From: Myxococcales bacterium
GTDB lineage: Bacteria; Myxococcota_A; Bradymonadia; Bradymonadales; Bradymonadaceae
DNA length: 64,000 bases
Assembly (NCBI GenBank): GCA_007120035.1
Contig: SKON01000002.1
Span: forward strand, 31,831 to 95,830
Direction: 5' to 3'
Shown one piece after another: positions 47,116 through 55,866 of this stretch (position 1 is its first letter; each line of letters opens with the position of its first letter). Under the pieces are notes generated by a model that was given only the letters and a program-made list of their open reading frames with translations, was not told the origin of the DNA and did no database searches. The translations under genes were made by a program, and so were the position numbers.

Positions 47116-47176
47116 CCCTTCTCCTCGCGCTGACGGCCCGGTGGATTTCTGTTAGCCTCCGGTTCGAAGAGTCCTC

Positions 47177-48949
47177 TTGCCTCGTCTCCCAATGATCAAC
47201 GGCACGTCCACAGAATGGGTCATCTCACGGTCCGAAGAAGCCACTGAAGAAGATTTCGCCCGCGCCCTGGGCGTACATCCGTTGACGGCCCGGATCCTGG
47301 TCCGTCGCGGGTTCGATGACTTCGACACCGCCGAGAAGTTCCTCAACCCCAGCCTCCGAGACATGACCGATCCGTTCCTGATGAAGGATATGGACGCCGC
47401 CGTGTTGGAGATCCTCACCGCCCTGGATCGGGGCGAAGGCATCCTGGTCTACGGCGACTACGACGTGGACGGGGTGTGCAGTGTGTCCCTTCTCTACGAG
47501 TTTCTGCGACGCCTGGGGGCCCGGGTAGAGTACTTCGTGCCCCTCCGAGACCAGGACGGGTACGGGCTGAACGCAGGCAGCGTCCGCCGAGCCGCCGAGG
47601 CTGGCCAGAAGCTGATCGTGACCACCGACTGCGGCGTCTCCAACGTCGAGGAGATCCGACTGGCCAATGAGCTGGGGATGCGGGTGGTCGTCGTCGACCA
47701 CCACACCGTCCCTGATGAGTTGCCCCCGGCAGCGGCGATCCTCAACCCCCACCGACCGGACTGCCCCTTCCCGTTCAAAGAGCTCGCCGCCGTGGGGGTG
47801 ACCTTCCACCTCCTGGTTGCGTTGCGGGCCCGGCTGCGGGAGCACGGGGTGTTCCAGCACGTCCCCGAGCCGGATCTCCGAGAGTTTCTGGACCTGGTGG
47901 CGCTGGGGACCGTCGCCGACGTGGTCCCCCTGGTGGACGTGAACCGGACCTTCGTTCGCCTCGGCCTGGAAGTCCTGGGCGGACGCCGCCGCGCCGGTGT
48001 GTCGGCTTTGATCGACCGGGCCCGGGTGGACGGCGCGAGGGTCACCCCTCAGACCATCAGTTTTCGCCTGGCGCCGCGGTTGAACGCCGCCGGCCGGATG
48101 GGCGACGCCTCGATGTGCGTCCAGCTCTTGACCACCGAGAGCTACGCCGAGGCCCTGAAGCTCGCCAAGAAGCTGGAGTCCCTCAACGATCAGCGCCAGG
48201 AGTGCGAGCGGGAGATCCTCGAGAAGGTCCTCCCCCTGGCCCAGATCGAGGCCGACGCCGGCAGGCGGATGCTCGTGGTCGCCGGCTCCACCTGGCATCG
48301 CGGCGTGTTGGGGATCGTCGCCAGCCGCCTGGTGGAGCACTTTCACCGCCCGTCGGTCCTCATCGGCATCGACGAAGACGGCCTGGGCCGGGGCAGCGTT
48401 CGCAGTATCGACGGGATCAACGTCATCGAGATCCTGCGCTCCGGAGCCGAGCTCCTGGAGACCTTCGGGGGCCACGTGGCCGCCGCTGGCCTGACGGTCC
48501 GGGCCGAGAATGTCGAAGCCATCCGGGAGCGGTTTGACCAGGCGATGATTCGGTCCTTGAACGGCTCCGAGATGCCCCCGCGGCGGCTGCGTATCGACTG
48601 TGAGGTGGAATTGGCCGAGCTCGACCAGCGTTTTGCCACCGAGTTGACTCGCCTCGGCCCTTTCGGGTCGGGCAACCGGGAGCCCGTGTTTCTCTGTCGC
48701 AACAGCCAGGCCACCCGGGTGCGGGTGGTCGGCCAGAACCACTTGAAGGCTCGATTCCGCGACGGTAGCGCAACCCTGGACGGGATCGGCTTTTCCATGG
48801 CCGATGAAAAGCCGGTGCTCAACTCCGCGGTCTCTGTGGCCTTCGTGCCACGGTTCGCCAACTACCGGGGTCAAAGCCGCCTGGAGATGCACATCCGAGG
48901 CCTGCGCCCCGCCAAAGAGACCTGCCCCGACCGGGTAGAGCACGTCTAA
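47177..48949 (+). CDS. recJ: Single-stranded-DNA exonuclease RecJ
   Basis: A 590-residue DHH-family 5'-3' exonuclease for recombination and mismatch repair. Motifs: VYGDYDVDG (metal-binding Asp residues), TTDCGVSN, VVDHHTVPDELP (DHH), RLAPRLNAAGRMGDA, and the DHHA1 region (GGHVAAAGLTV). The OB-fold domain follows (GSGNREPVFLCRN; RLEMHIRGLRP). Start is TTG 47177, with a weak GAAGAG upstream; ATG 47192 is a possible alternative and would lose five residues. The preceding secF terminator suggests a separate transcript. Confidence 0.95.
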   Translation: MPRLPMINGTSTEWVISRSEEATEEDFARALGVHPLTARILVRRGFDDFDTAEKFLNPSLRDMTDPFLMKDMDAAVLEILTALDRGEGILVYGDYDVDGVCSVSLLYEFLRRLGARVEYFVPLRDQDGYGLNAGSVRRAAEAGQKLIVTTDCGVSNVEEIRLANELGMRVVVVDHHTVPDELPPAAAILNPHRPDCPFPFKELAAVGVTFHLLVALRARLREHGVFQHVPEPDLREFLDLVALGTVADVVPLVDVNRTFVRLGLEVLGGRRRAGVSALIDRARVDGARVTPQTISFRLAPRLNAAGRMGDASMCVQLLTTESYAEALKLAKKLESLNDQRQECEREILEKVLPLAQIEADAGRRMLVVAGSTWHRGVLGIVASRLVEHFHRPSVLIGIDEDGLGRGSVRSIDGINVIEILRSGAELLETFGGHVAAAGLTVRAENVEAIRERFDQAMIRSLNGSEMPPRRLRIDCEVELAELDQRFATELTRLGPFGSGNREPVFLCRNSQATRVRVVGQNHLKARFRDGSATLDGIGFSMADEKPVLNSAVSVAFVPRFANYRGQSRLEMHIRGLRPAKETCPDRVEHV

Positions 48950-48964
48950 CCCCCTGGGTGACCT

Positions 48965-49216
48965 ATGGGTCGGAAACGCCGCCGCCGCATCGCATCTCGC
49001 AAGCCCCCCAACCGCAACTTGATCCTGGCGCAGGTCGCCGTCCTGGTCCTGGCCCTGGTGATCCTCCTGGCCTATCGAGACCGAGTGGGGACCACGGCGA
49101 GCCTCCTCGTGGACGCAGTAGGGTCCGAGGATATCGCTGTGGAGTCCGCTGAGGGAGGCCTCGACAGCCGGATCACGGACCTCCCCGACGCTGGCCTGGA
49201 TGACGACGACCACTGA
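48965..49216 (+). CDS. Small single-pass membrane protein, unknown
   Basis: An 83-residue protein: an Arg/Lys-rich N-terminus (GRKRRRRIASRKPPNRN), one hydrophobic helix (LILAQVAVLVLALVILLAY, ~20-38), and an acidic C-terminal tail (DAGLDDDDH). The positive N-terminus predicts an N-in orientation. It starts 15 nt after recJ and ends 20 nt before the Ser/Thr kinase gene, so it may be co-transcribed with either. No family recognised; the coding call rests on charge-membrane-charge structure and its fit in the gap. Confidence 0.5.
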   Translation: MGRKRRRRIASRKPPNRNLILAQVAVLVLALVILLAYRDRVGTTASLLVDAVGSEDIAVESAEGGLDSRITDLPDAGLDDDDH

Positions 49217-49236
49217 GCGGTTGTCATCGCCCGACG

Positions 49237-51126
49237 ATGCGATACAATCCCGGAGTCTCTACCCCTTCTCCCCCTGGCGAGGTCTCCGCCGTCGTGAAAG
49301 AGCTCGGCATCTACAAGCTGATCGATCGCCTGGGAGTGGGCGGAATGGCCGAAGTCTTTCTGGCCCACGCCCGCCGTCAGGGGAACTTCGTGCAGCCCTG
49401 CGTGGTCAAAATTCTCCACCCCCAGTTGGCCCGAGACGAAGCGTTCACCCGCCTGATTCTGGAGGAAGCTCGCCTCATCGCCCACCTACGGCACAGCAAT
49501 ATCGCCAGCCTCTACGATGTGGACCGCCATGGCGACGCCGTCTTTCTGGTCATGGAGTATGTCGACGGCCGAGACCTCCACGCCATCCTCTCCCGCTCGG
49601 TAGCTCAGCAGACCCCCCTGCCCATCTCCTTCGCCCTTCACGTCGCCAAGCATCTCTGCGCAGGGCTTCACTTCGCCCACACCCGCCAGGGCCCCGACGG
49701 AGAGCCCCTGGCGCTGATCCACCGCGACGTCAGCCCCCAGAACATCCTGGTCAGCACCCTGGGAGAGGTGAAGCTCATCGACTTCGGGGTCGCCAAGTTC
49801 AACTCCCGACTTCGGGAGAAGACCCGGGCCGGGGTGATCAAGGGCAAGTTCGGGTATATGTCCCCCGAGCAGGCCTGGGATGAGGATCTCGATCAGCGCT
49901 CCGACCTCTTCTCCGTGGGGATTTGCCTCTACGAGATGCTCACAGGGAGATCCGTCTACGGTCAGAACGAAGACGCCATGGTGATGCTGAAGCGGGCTCG
50001 GGAGGCAGATATCGAACCCATCACTCGGTATCGGCCCGAGATCCCCGACAAGCTCGCCGACCTCGTCCACCGAGCCCTGGCGGCCAACCGTATCGAACGC
50101 TGGCAATCCGCCCATGAGATGGAGCGGCGACTCACGGCGCTCCTGTCCACGACCGCTCCGGACTACACGCCTCTGGACGCCGGCCTGATCGTGGAAGACC
50201 TCTTCGAGCTTGGTGATCCGGCGATCGAAGACATCTCGGGCCGCCTCTCCGAGGACCCGCCCAAGAGCGAACTCGACGACGAGCCGCCGCCGGCGATCCG
50301 CAAGTCCCGCGGTCCCGGTGGCCGTGGGGGAACCCGCCCCATCGTCGAAGAGACCACCCAGCCGATGGCTGAGGTCCCAGATCGCCTCCAGCGCAGCGGC
50401 CGCCATGTCGCCGAACGGCCGGTGAAGCCCTCGGATCACGCGACCCCCGACGAAGCCACCGTGGCGATCACCTTCTCCGAGGACGAGCTCGACGACTTCC
50501 GAGAGGAGAAGACCAACCTCATCGAACACCCCTCCCCTTCCCGGCCTCTCCCTCGCCCCGGCGGCGCCCGCCGAAAGGGAAAGCCCCGTCGCGACGCCGC
50601 CCAGCATACCCGCCGGATCGAAGAGGATCTCGACGACAAAGAGACCGACCCCCGCCGTGAGACACTTGGCGCTCGCCAGAGTGGCCGGTTCGCGTCGATG
50701 CACGAGCTCCCCGACGACGATCTCGCCAGGATGGCCGCCGAGGCGGCACAGGCTTCCCGGAGCGAGGAGCCCCCCAGCGTCCTGGTGGCCGATGAGATCT
50801 CCCTGGACACCTCCGTGTTGGAGCAAAACAGGAGGGATCTCCGAGAGCGAGCCCGTCGGAGCGGAGCTCAGCCGGTCTACGATGGAACGGATCAGCTCCC
50901 GATGATGGAAGTGGAGGAGCGGCCTCCCCCGGACGGGACAGATCAGCTTCAGCAGCACCAGATTCGGCAGGCCGCCAATCGGGGCGCCAAAGAGGTCGCA
51001 TCGGCCTCCAACGGGCCCGGCGCCGGTCCGGAGAACTGGCTACAGGACCGCCGGGTTCAGGTGGGAGCGGCCCTGACCTTTGTAGTGTTGGCGGCGATCT
51101 TTATGATCTCCCGCCTCTTCTTCTGA
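49237..51126 (+). CDS. Ser/Thr protein kinase, tail-anchored
   Basis: A 629-residue kinase. The kinase domain is ~22-300: LGVGGMAEV, VVKIL (K58), HRDVSPQN (162-169), DFG (182-184), GKFGYMSPEQ, then DQRSDLFSVGICLYEM. HRDVSPQN instead of HRDLKPEN is typical of Myxococcota kinases and still has the catalytic Asp. Residues ~300-605 are Arg/Glu/Asp-rich and probably disordered. The last ~22 residues (ALTFVVLAAIFMISRLFF) form a terminal membrane helix, so it is a tail-anchored kinase with almost no extracytoplasmic part. ATG 49237 lacks an SD; GTG 49294 is an alternative. Substrates unknown. Confidence 0.88.
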   Translation: MRYNPGVSTPSPPGEVSAVVKELGIYKLIDRLGVGGMAEVFLAHARRQGNFVQPCVVKILHPQLARDEAFTRLILEEARLIAHLRHSNIASLYDVDRHGDAVFLVMEYVDGRDLHAILSRSVAQQTPLPISFALHVAKHLCAGLHFAHTRQGPDGEPLALIHRDVSPQNILVSTLGEVKLIDFGVAKFNSRLREKTRAGVIKGKFGYMSPEQAWDEDLDQRSDLFSVGICLYEMLTGRSVYGQNEDAMVMLKRAREADIEPITRYRPEIPDKLADLVHRALAANRIERWQSAHEMERRLTALLSTTAPDYTPLDAGLIVEDLFELGDPAIEDISGRLSEDPPKSELDDEPPPAIRKSRGPGGRGGTRPIVEETTQPMAEVPDRLQRSGRHVAERPVKPSDHATPDEATVAITFSEDELDDFREEKTNLIEHPSPSRPLPRPGGARRKGKPRRDAAQHTRRIEEDLDDKETDPRRETLGARQSGRFASMHELPDDDLARMAAEAAQASRSEEPPSVLVADEISLDTSVLEQNRRDLRERARRSGAQPVYDGTDQLPMMEVEERPPPDGTDQLQQHQIRQAANRGAKEVASASNGPGAGPENWLQDRRVQVGAALTFVVLAAIFMISRLFF

Positions 51127-51140
51127 GCGCCCGCCGAGAC

Positions 51141-51461
51141 CTACTCCGGCTCGATTCCGAAGTCCTCGCGGGTGGAGAAGCTGGGGTCGTCTCCCACTGG
51201 CTCTTCGCTGCCGCCGGTCCCCACAAAGGTCGTGAGCCCGGAGAAGCTCAAGGGCTGCTGGTTGTACACGGCGGTCTCCCGGTCACGGAACACATACCGG
51301 ACCTCTTTGACGGGGCGGCCGTCGTCGTCGGCGCCGTCACGGACCACCTTGGCCCACCGCTGCAACTCGTCCTTGGGGACCAGGGTCTTGGGCGAGGAAA
51401 ACGCCCGGAACACCCTGGTGATCTTCGATTTCTTGTCGTACTCGATCCGCTCTTCGCTCAT
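51141..51461 (-). CDS. Hypothetical protein, 106 residues
   Basis: A short soluble protein, charged throughout (MSEERIEYDKKSKITRVFRA; VKEVRYVFRDRETAVYNQQP). No family recognised. The composition matches coding DNA of this genome, and the gene sits convergent to the kinase with 14 bp between stops. AAAGAG 3 nt upstream of the ATG is a weak SD. It is shadowed in part by the longer reading frame of the next gene, whose real start is at 51604. No functional clue. Confidence 0.5.
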   Translation of the reverse strand: MSEERIEYDKKSKITRVFRAFSSPKTLVPKDELQRWAKVVRDGADDDGRPVKEVRYVFRDRETAVYNQQPLSFSGLTTFVGTGGSEEPVGDDPSFSTREDFGIEPE

Positions 51462-51603
51462 CTCTTTTTCCGTCCTCGGTCCGGGTCTTGTCGACCCCCT
51501 CGTCCCTCGCCGACCTTGTCAGCGGCGCCTGCCAATACTAAACCACGGAATGGGCCGCTTTGAAAGGCACCTCCTCGCACCTCACCTTCCTCCGGGACCT
51601 GCC

Positions 51604-52677
51604 ATGGCCGAACTGGAACTATTCCGTCGCTTTCCCGAGTCCCGACACCTCGCTCACGTCGAACTCGCCACCCTGCCCACCCCCGTGGAGGAACTCCCGC
51701 GACTCGCTTCGAAGGTCGACATCGATGGCCTGTGGGTCAAGCGTGACGATCAGAGCGGCGAGATCTACGGGGGAAATAAGGTCCGAAAGCTGGAGTTCAT
51801 CCTGGGCCACGCACAGGCTGAGGGGCACCGCGAGGTGTGGACCGTCGGGGCCGTGGGCAGTCACCACGTCCTGGCCACCTGCCTCTACGCCCGGAAGCTC
51901 GGGATCACCCCCCGGGCGATGCACTTCCCCCAGCCCCTCACCGCCCATGTGCAGGAGGTCCTGGCGGCCCTCTCGACCACGTCCCCGGAGTTGGAGCTGG
52001 TGGGCTCGAAGTACGCCCTGCCCGGGGCGATGCTGAAGTCCCGGATCAAGGAGTGGCTCTCCCGCAGCCCCAACCCCTATTACATCCCCGGAGGCGGCTC
52101 GTCGCCACGAGGCGTCCTGGGATACGTCAACGCTGCCCTGGAGCTGGCTCGTCAGATCGACAATGGGGAGCTACCCATGCCGGACGCGATCTTCGTAGCC
52201 GCCGGCACCTGCGGGACCCTGGCGGGGCTGATCCTGGGCGCCCAGCTCGCCGATCTCCCGACTCGTATCGTCGGCGTTCGGGTCGTTGACAAGGTGCTCG
52301 CCAACCCGGTGGTCACCGCCAGCCTCGCGAATCGAACCGCTCACCTCTTGCGAGACGCCGGCGTCTCTGTGGGTCGGGTCCTCCCCACTGACGTGGAGAT
52401 CATCGACGACCAGATCGGCGAAGGCTATGGCGTCCCCACCGACGCCGGTGAACAAGCCATGGATCTTGTCGACAAGACCGCCGGCCTCGAGCTGGAGCCC
52501 ACATACACCGCCAAAGCCTTTGCCGGGCTCCTCGAAGCCCACCAGCGAGAGCGACGACCCTTGAAGAACATCCTCTACTGGCACACCCTCTCCAGCGTGG
52601 ATCTCGGACCCCTGGTCAAAGCGGCGGACCCGGCCCGGGACCTTCCGCCAGAATACGCCCCATTCCTCGAGCAGTAG
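51604..52677 (+). CDS. PLP-dependent D-cysteine desulfhydrase/ACC deaminase family protein
   Basis: A 357-residue fold-type II PLP enzyme. WVKRDDQSGEIYGGNKVRKLEF (residues ~44-65) holds the PLP lysine K59 (GGNK), with YIPGGGSSPRGVLGYVNAALEL and AGTCGTLAGLILG following. The family acts on D-cysteine (to pyruvate, H2S and ammonia) or on 1-aminocyclopropane-1-carboxylate; the substrate is not decided by what I can see. ATG 51604 is chosen for the family N-terminus (AELELFRRFP) and GGGA 6 nt upstream; ATG 51550 would add 18 residues. The phosphatase gene follows after 3 nt. Confidence 0.85.
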   Translation: MAELELFRRFPESRHLAHVELATLPTPVEELPRLASKVDIDGLWVKRDDQSGEIYGGNKVRKLEFILGHAQAEGHREVWTVGAVGSHHVLATCLYARKLGITPRAMHFPQPLTAHVQEVLAALSTTSPELELVGSKYALPGAMLKSRIKEWLSRSPNPYYIPGGGSSPRGVLGYVNAALELARQIDNGELPMPDAIFVAAGTCGTLAGLILGAQLADLPTRIVGVRVVDKVLANPVVTASLANRTAHLLRDAGVSVGRVLPTDVEIIDDQIGEGYGVPTDAGEQAMDLVDKTAGLELEPTYTAKAFAGLLEAHQRERRPLKNILYWHTLSSVDLGPLVKAADPARDLPPEYAPFLEQ

Positions 52678-52680
52678 TCT

Positions 52681-53151
52681 ATGGAGACCCTTCGAATCAT
52701 CTGTGTGTGCAGCGGAAATATCTGCCGTTCCCCCATGGCGGTGGCGATCCTTCGCGAGCGCCTGGCCACGGCGGACCGCCCGGCAATGGTGATCTCCGGG
52801 GGGACCCTGAATATTCAGGGCCGGCGGGCCGCAGACTTCGCTCGCTCCGCCATCAAAGAGCTCGGCGAAGACTACGGACGCCACATCGAAGAGCATCGCT
52901 CCCAGGGGATCTCAGCGGCGATGCTCGGCATGGCTGACTACATCGTCGTCATGTCGCCCCGCCACGCCGCCGCTGTCCTAAAGCTCGCTCCTCATGTGGC
53001 CCGTCGAATCGTGGCCCTCTGGGAGTACGCCCCGGAGAGCGCTGGCGACCTCAGCCACATCCCCGATCCCGTCGGCCAGGGAGCGGAGGTCTTTCGAGCC
53101 AGCAGAAACCTCATCGACGCCTGCCTCACCCGGTGGATGGAGGGGCTCTAA
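52681..53151 (+). CDS. Low-molecular-weight protein-tyrosine phosphatase-like protein
   Basis: A 156-residue enzyme of the LMW-PTP/arsenate-reductase superfamily. The CX5R loop is CSGNICR (C10-R16) followed by SP, and the general-acid Asp is D129 in IPDPVG. Both are present, so it should be a phosphatase; the bulk matches the usual 150-160 residues. It starts 3 nt after the PLP enzyme and ends 1 nt before ruvC. Its substrate is unknown. As the window has several kinases, one may be a target, but there is no direct evidence. Confidence 0.82.
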   Translation: METLRIICVCSGNICRSPMAVAILRERLATADRPAMVISGGTLNIQGRRAADFARSAIKELGEDYGRHIEEHRSQGISAAMLGMADYIVVMSPRHAAAVLKLAPHVARRIVALWEYAPESAGDLSHIPDPVGQGAEVFRASRNLIDACLTRWMEGL

Positions 53152-53152
53152 G

Positions 53153-53641
53153 ATGCGAATCATCGGGATCGATCCAGGGAGCCGATACACCGGATATGGG
53201 GTGATCCAATGCGAGGGACAGGACCTCCGACACGTCGCCAGTGGTCGCATCAACGCGACCTCCGGGGACACCTTCGCCGAGCGGCTGCAGATCATCTACC
53301 GGGGATTGCTCTCCGTGGTGGACGAGTTCCCCGCCGACGAGGCCGCCGTGGAGTCCATCTTCACCGCCCGAAACGTCCGATCCACGATCAAGCTCGGCCA
53401 CGCCCGCGGCGTCGCCCTCTTGGCCCTGGTCCACGCCGAGCTGCCCCTCTCCGAGTACGCCCCCTCCCTGGTCAAGAAGAACGTCGTCGGCAAAGGGCGG
53501 GCCTCCAAGGACCAGGTCCAGAAGATGGTCCAGCTCCGGCTGAACCTCCGCACTACTCTCTCCGAAGACGCCTCGGACGCCCTGGCCATCGCCATCTGTC
53601 ATTCTCAGGCGCGGGGCCTCGAAGGCCTCCTCTCCTCTTAA
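53153..53641 (+). CDS. ruvC: Holliday junction resolvase RuvC
   Basis: A 162-residue endonuclease that cuts four-way junctions. Catalytic acidic residues are D7 (GIDPGS), E67 (VESIF), D139 and D142 (EDASDALAIAI). The order and length match the family. GGAGGGG precedes the ATG. It is followed by ruvA after 16 nt and ruvB, giving the ruvC-ruvA-ruvB order usual outside E. coli. Confidence 0.96.
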   Translation: MRIIGIDPGSRYTGYGVIQCEGQDLRHVASGRINATSGDTFAERLQIIYRGLLSVVDEFPADEAAVESIFTARNVRSTIKLGHARGVALLALVHAELPLSEYAPSLVKKNVVGKGRASKDQVQKMVQLRLNLRTTLSEDASDALAIAICHSQARGLEGLLSS

Positions 53642-53657
53642 CCCGCAAAGGGCCTCC

Positions 53658-54251
53658 ATGATCGCTCATCTCAGCGGCCGCATCCTCCACGCCAGCCTGG
53701 ACTGGCTCATCCTCTCCGTGGGTGGCGTGGGCTACGAAGTCCACGTCCCCGTCGGCACCACGGGCAAGCTGCAGCCCGAGCCCGGCGCAGACGTACACCT
53801 CTGGATTCACACCAGCGTCCGCGAGGACGCCATCCAGCTCTTCGGGTTCCCCTCCGACGAGGAGCTTCGCCTCTTTCGGGAGCTCCTCTCCGTCAACGGC
53901 GTCGGCCCCCGCCTGGGCCTCTCGGTCCTCTCCGACCTCTCGCCGATGGAGGTCGTCGCCGCCGTTCATAACGACGACGTGAACACCCTGACCCGGGTCA
54001 GCGGCATCGGAAAGAAGACCGCCCAGCGGATGATCCTGGAGCTAAAGAGCCGGCTGACGGACTTCGCCTGGAGCCCCGACCTGAGCTCCGCCCCTCAGGG
54101 GGCGGTCTTTGACGACCTGCGGTCGGCCCTCTCCAACCTGGGGTTCCCGGCCGGCAAGATCGACGACGTCCTGCCGCGATTGAAGGCTGAGACCGCCGCC
54201 CAGGAGGACCTCGACGGGCTTCTCCGAGAGGCCCTGAAGATGCTAAGCTGA
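53658..54251 (+). CDS. ruvA: Holliday junction branch-migration protein RuvA
   Basis: A 197-residue protein with an N-terminal OB-fold (MIAHLSGRILHASLDWLILSV), tandem helix-hairpin-helix motifs (LLSVNGVGPRLGLSVLSDLS; TRVSGIGKKTAQRMILELK) and the C-terminal domain III that binds RuvB (DDLRSALSNLGFPAGKID). It binds four-way junctions and recruits RuvB. ruvB follows after 32 nt. Confidence 0.96.
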   Translation: MIAHLSGRILHASLDWLILSVGGVGYEVHVPVGTTGKLQPEPGADVHLWIHTSVREDAIQLFGFPSDEELRLFRELLSVNGVGPRLGLSVLSDLSPMEVVAAVHNDDVNTLTRVSGIGKKTAQRMILELKSRLTDFAWSPDLSSAPQGAVFDDLRSALSNLGFPAGKIDDVLPRLKAETAAQEDLDGLLREALKMLS

Positions 54252-54283
54252 ACAGGTGATCATCTACACGAGGTAGCCCTGAG

Positions 54284-55300
54284 ATGGCCCGAGACCCTAC
54301 GATCGAAACCACCCGTCTCGACGACGACACCGGCGAAGAGGCCCTGCGCCCCCAGAACTTTGAGGAGTTCGTGGGCCAGACCTCGGTCCTGGATAACCTC
54401 CGGGTGATGGCCCGGTCAGCCCGAATCCGCGAGACCTGCCTGGACCACGTTCTCCTCTGCGGCCCCCCGGGGCTCGGCAAGACCTCCATGGCCCATATTC
54501 TGGCCCGGGAGATGAACGTCCAGATCCACGTGACCAGCGGCCCGGCCATCGAGAAGAAGGGAGACCTCGCCGGCATCCTGACCTCCTTCTCCGAGGGGGA
54601 GATCCTCTTCATCGATGAGTGCCACCGCCTGAACCCGGCGGTGGAAGAGAACCTCTACCCGGCGATGGAAGACTTCTTCTTCGACCTGATCATCGGCGAA
54701 GGAGCCCACGCCCGCAGCATGAAGCTCAGCCTCCCCCGGTTTACCTTGATCGGTGCGACCACCCGGGCAGGCATGATCTCCTCCCCCCTCTGGGATCGCT
54801 TCGGCCACGTCGCTCGCCTCAGCTACTACAGCGACGAAGAGCTCCGCGTCGTGGTTAAGAGGTCGGCTCGCATCCTGGAGATCCCGATCTCCGAAGAGGG
54901 CGCCTTCGAGATCGCCCGTCGCAGCCGCGGCACCCCCCGGATCGCCAACAGACTCCTCCGCCGAGTCAGAGATTACGCCGTCGTCCACGAACGCGATCAG
55001 ATCGACGCCGACCTCGCCGACTTCGCTCTGGAGAAGCTCGAGGTCGATCGCGCTGGCCTGGATTATCTGGACCGCCTTTACCTGGAGGCTCTGGTGGTGA
55101 AATTCGGCGGAGGTCCCACGGGCCTGGACACCCTCTCCTCGTCCATCGGCGAGGAGAAGGAGACCATCAAGGAAGTGGTAGAGCCCTTTTTGTTGCAGCA
55201 GGCGTTCATCCAGACCACCGCCCGTGGTCGGATGGCAACCCCTCAAGCCTTCGAGCACCTGGGCGTCCCCATTAGCCCCTCTCAAAAGAAGCTCCTCTGA
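54284..55300 (+). CDS. ruvB: Holliday junction branch-migration ATPase RuvB
   Basis: A 338-residue AAA+ motor. It has Walker A GPPGLGKTS, Walker B LFIDECHRL, sensor I GATTRAG and the C-terminal winged helix (DTLSSSIGEEKETIKEVVEP; RGRMATPQAFEHLG). Walker B reads DECH instead of the usual DEIH, which keeps the catalytic pair. GAGG is found 10 nt before the ATG. Its stop overlaps the ATG of the folE-like gene (TGATG). Confidence 0.97.
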   Translation: MARDPTIETTRLDDDTGEEALRPQNFEEFVGQTSVLDNLRVMARSARIRETCLDHVLLCGPPGLGKTSMAHILAREMNVQIHVTSGPAIEKKGDLAGILTSFSEGEILFIDECHRLNPAVEENLYPAMEDFFFDLIIGEGAHARSMKLSLPRFTLIGATTRAGMISSPLWDRFGHVARLSYYSDEELRVVVKRSARILEIPISEEGAFEIARRSRGTPRIANRLLRRVRDYAVVHERDQIDADLADFALEKLEVDRAGLDYLDRLYLEALVVKFGGGPTGLDTLSSSIGEEKETIKEVVEPFLLQQAFIQTTARGRMATPQAFEHLGVPISPSQKKLL

Positions 55301-55866
55301 TGGCCGACGACTCTCCACATATTCTGGCGTCCTTCCTCGAGTCCCTCGGCCTCGATCTCGCCGCCGATCCCGAGCTCGAGAGGACCCCGGAGCGGGTCAC
55401 CGAGCTCCTGCGAGACCTCTTCGGAGGCCTCCACGAGGAGCCCCCGCCGATCAGCGCCTTCGAGATCGACACCGCCGTCGATCACGGCCCCGTCGTGATC
55501 GCCGCCCTCCCCTTCAAGAGCATGTGTGTCCACCACCTGCTCCCCTTCTTCGGGGCCATCGACGTGGCCTACGTCCCCGGCGACCGCATGATCGGTTTCG
55601 GCAGCGTCGGCCGCGTGGTGGACCACTTCGCCCGACGCCCTCAGGTCCAGGAGCGTCTGATCGTGCAGGTGGCTGACTACCTCGAGGAAACCCTCGAGCC
55701 CACAGGCCTCCTTGTGAGGCTGCGGGCCCGACAGCTCTGCATGGAGATGCGGGGCGCCGAGAAGCATGGCGAGTTGATCTCCTTTGCCGCCCGCGGCTCC
55801 CTGGTCGCCGGCGAGAGGCGTCAAGAGCTCTTGGCTGAGTTCCGCGCTGCCGAGCGGCCGCTATGA
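55300..55866 (+). CDS. GTP cyclohydrolase I-like protein with substituted conserved residues
   Basis: A 188-residue tunnelling-fold protein of the FolE family. Zinc ligands are kept: C76 and H79 (SMCVHHLLPF) and C147 (QLCMEM), along with RRPQVQERL. Yet several otherwise invariant residues differ. The CEHH block is CVHH; the GLSK motif before RxV is GFGS (no Lys); the His two before the second zinc Cys is Gln (Q145); and the TS...G.F segment near the end is absent (SFAARGSL). In E. coli FolE these positions include His179 and Lys136, needed for catalysis or substrate binding. It may be inactive, or act on another pterin or purine. The ATG overlaps the ruvB stop, and its stop overlaps the flavoprotein ATG. 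Confidence 0.75.
   Translation: MADDSPHILASFLESLGLDLAADPELERTPERVTELLRDLFGGLHEEPPPISAFEIDTAVDHGPVVIAALPFKSMCVHHLLPFFGAIDVAYVPGDRMIGFGSVGRVVDHFARRPQVQERLIVQVADYLEETLEPTGLLVRLRARQLCMEMRGAEKHGELISFAARGSLVAGERRQELLAEFRAAERPL

Noticed and set aside
47225..49213. A 662-codon minus-strand open frame across recJ
   Set aside because: recJ has all DHH motifs in the plus frame; the antisense frame has His/Gln/Gly-rich nonsense composition.
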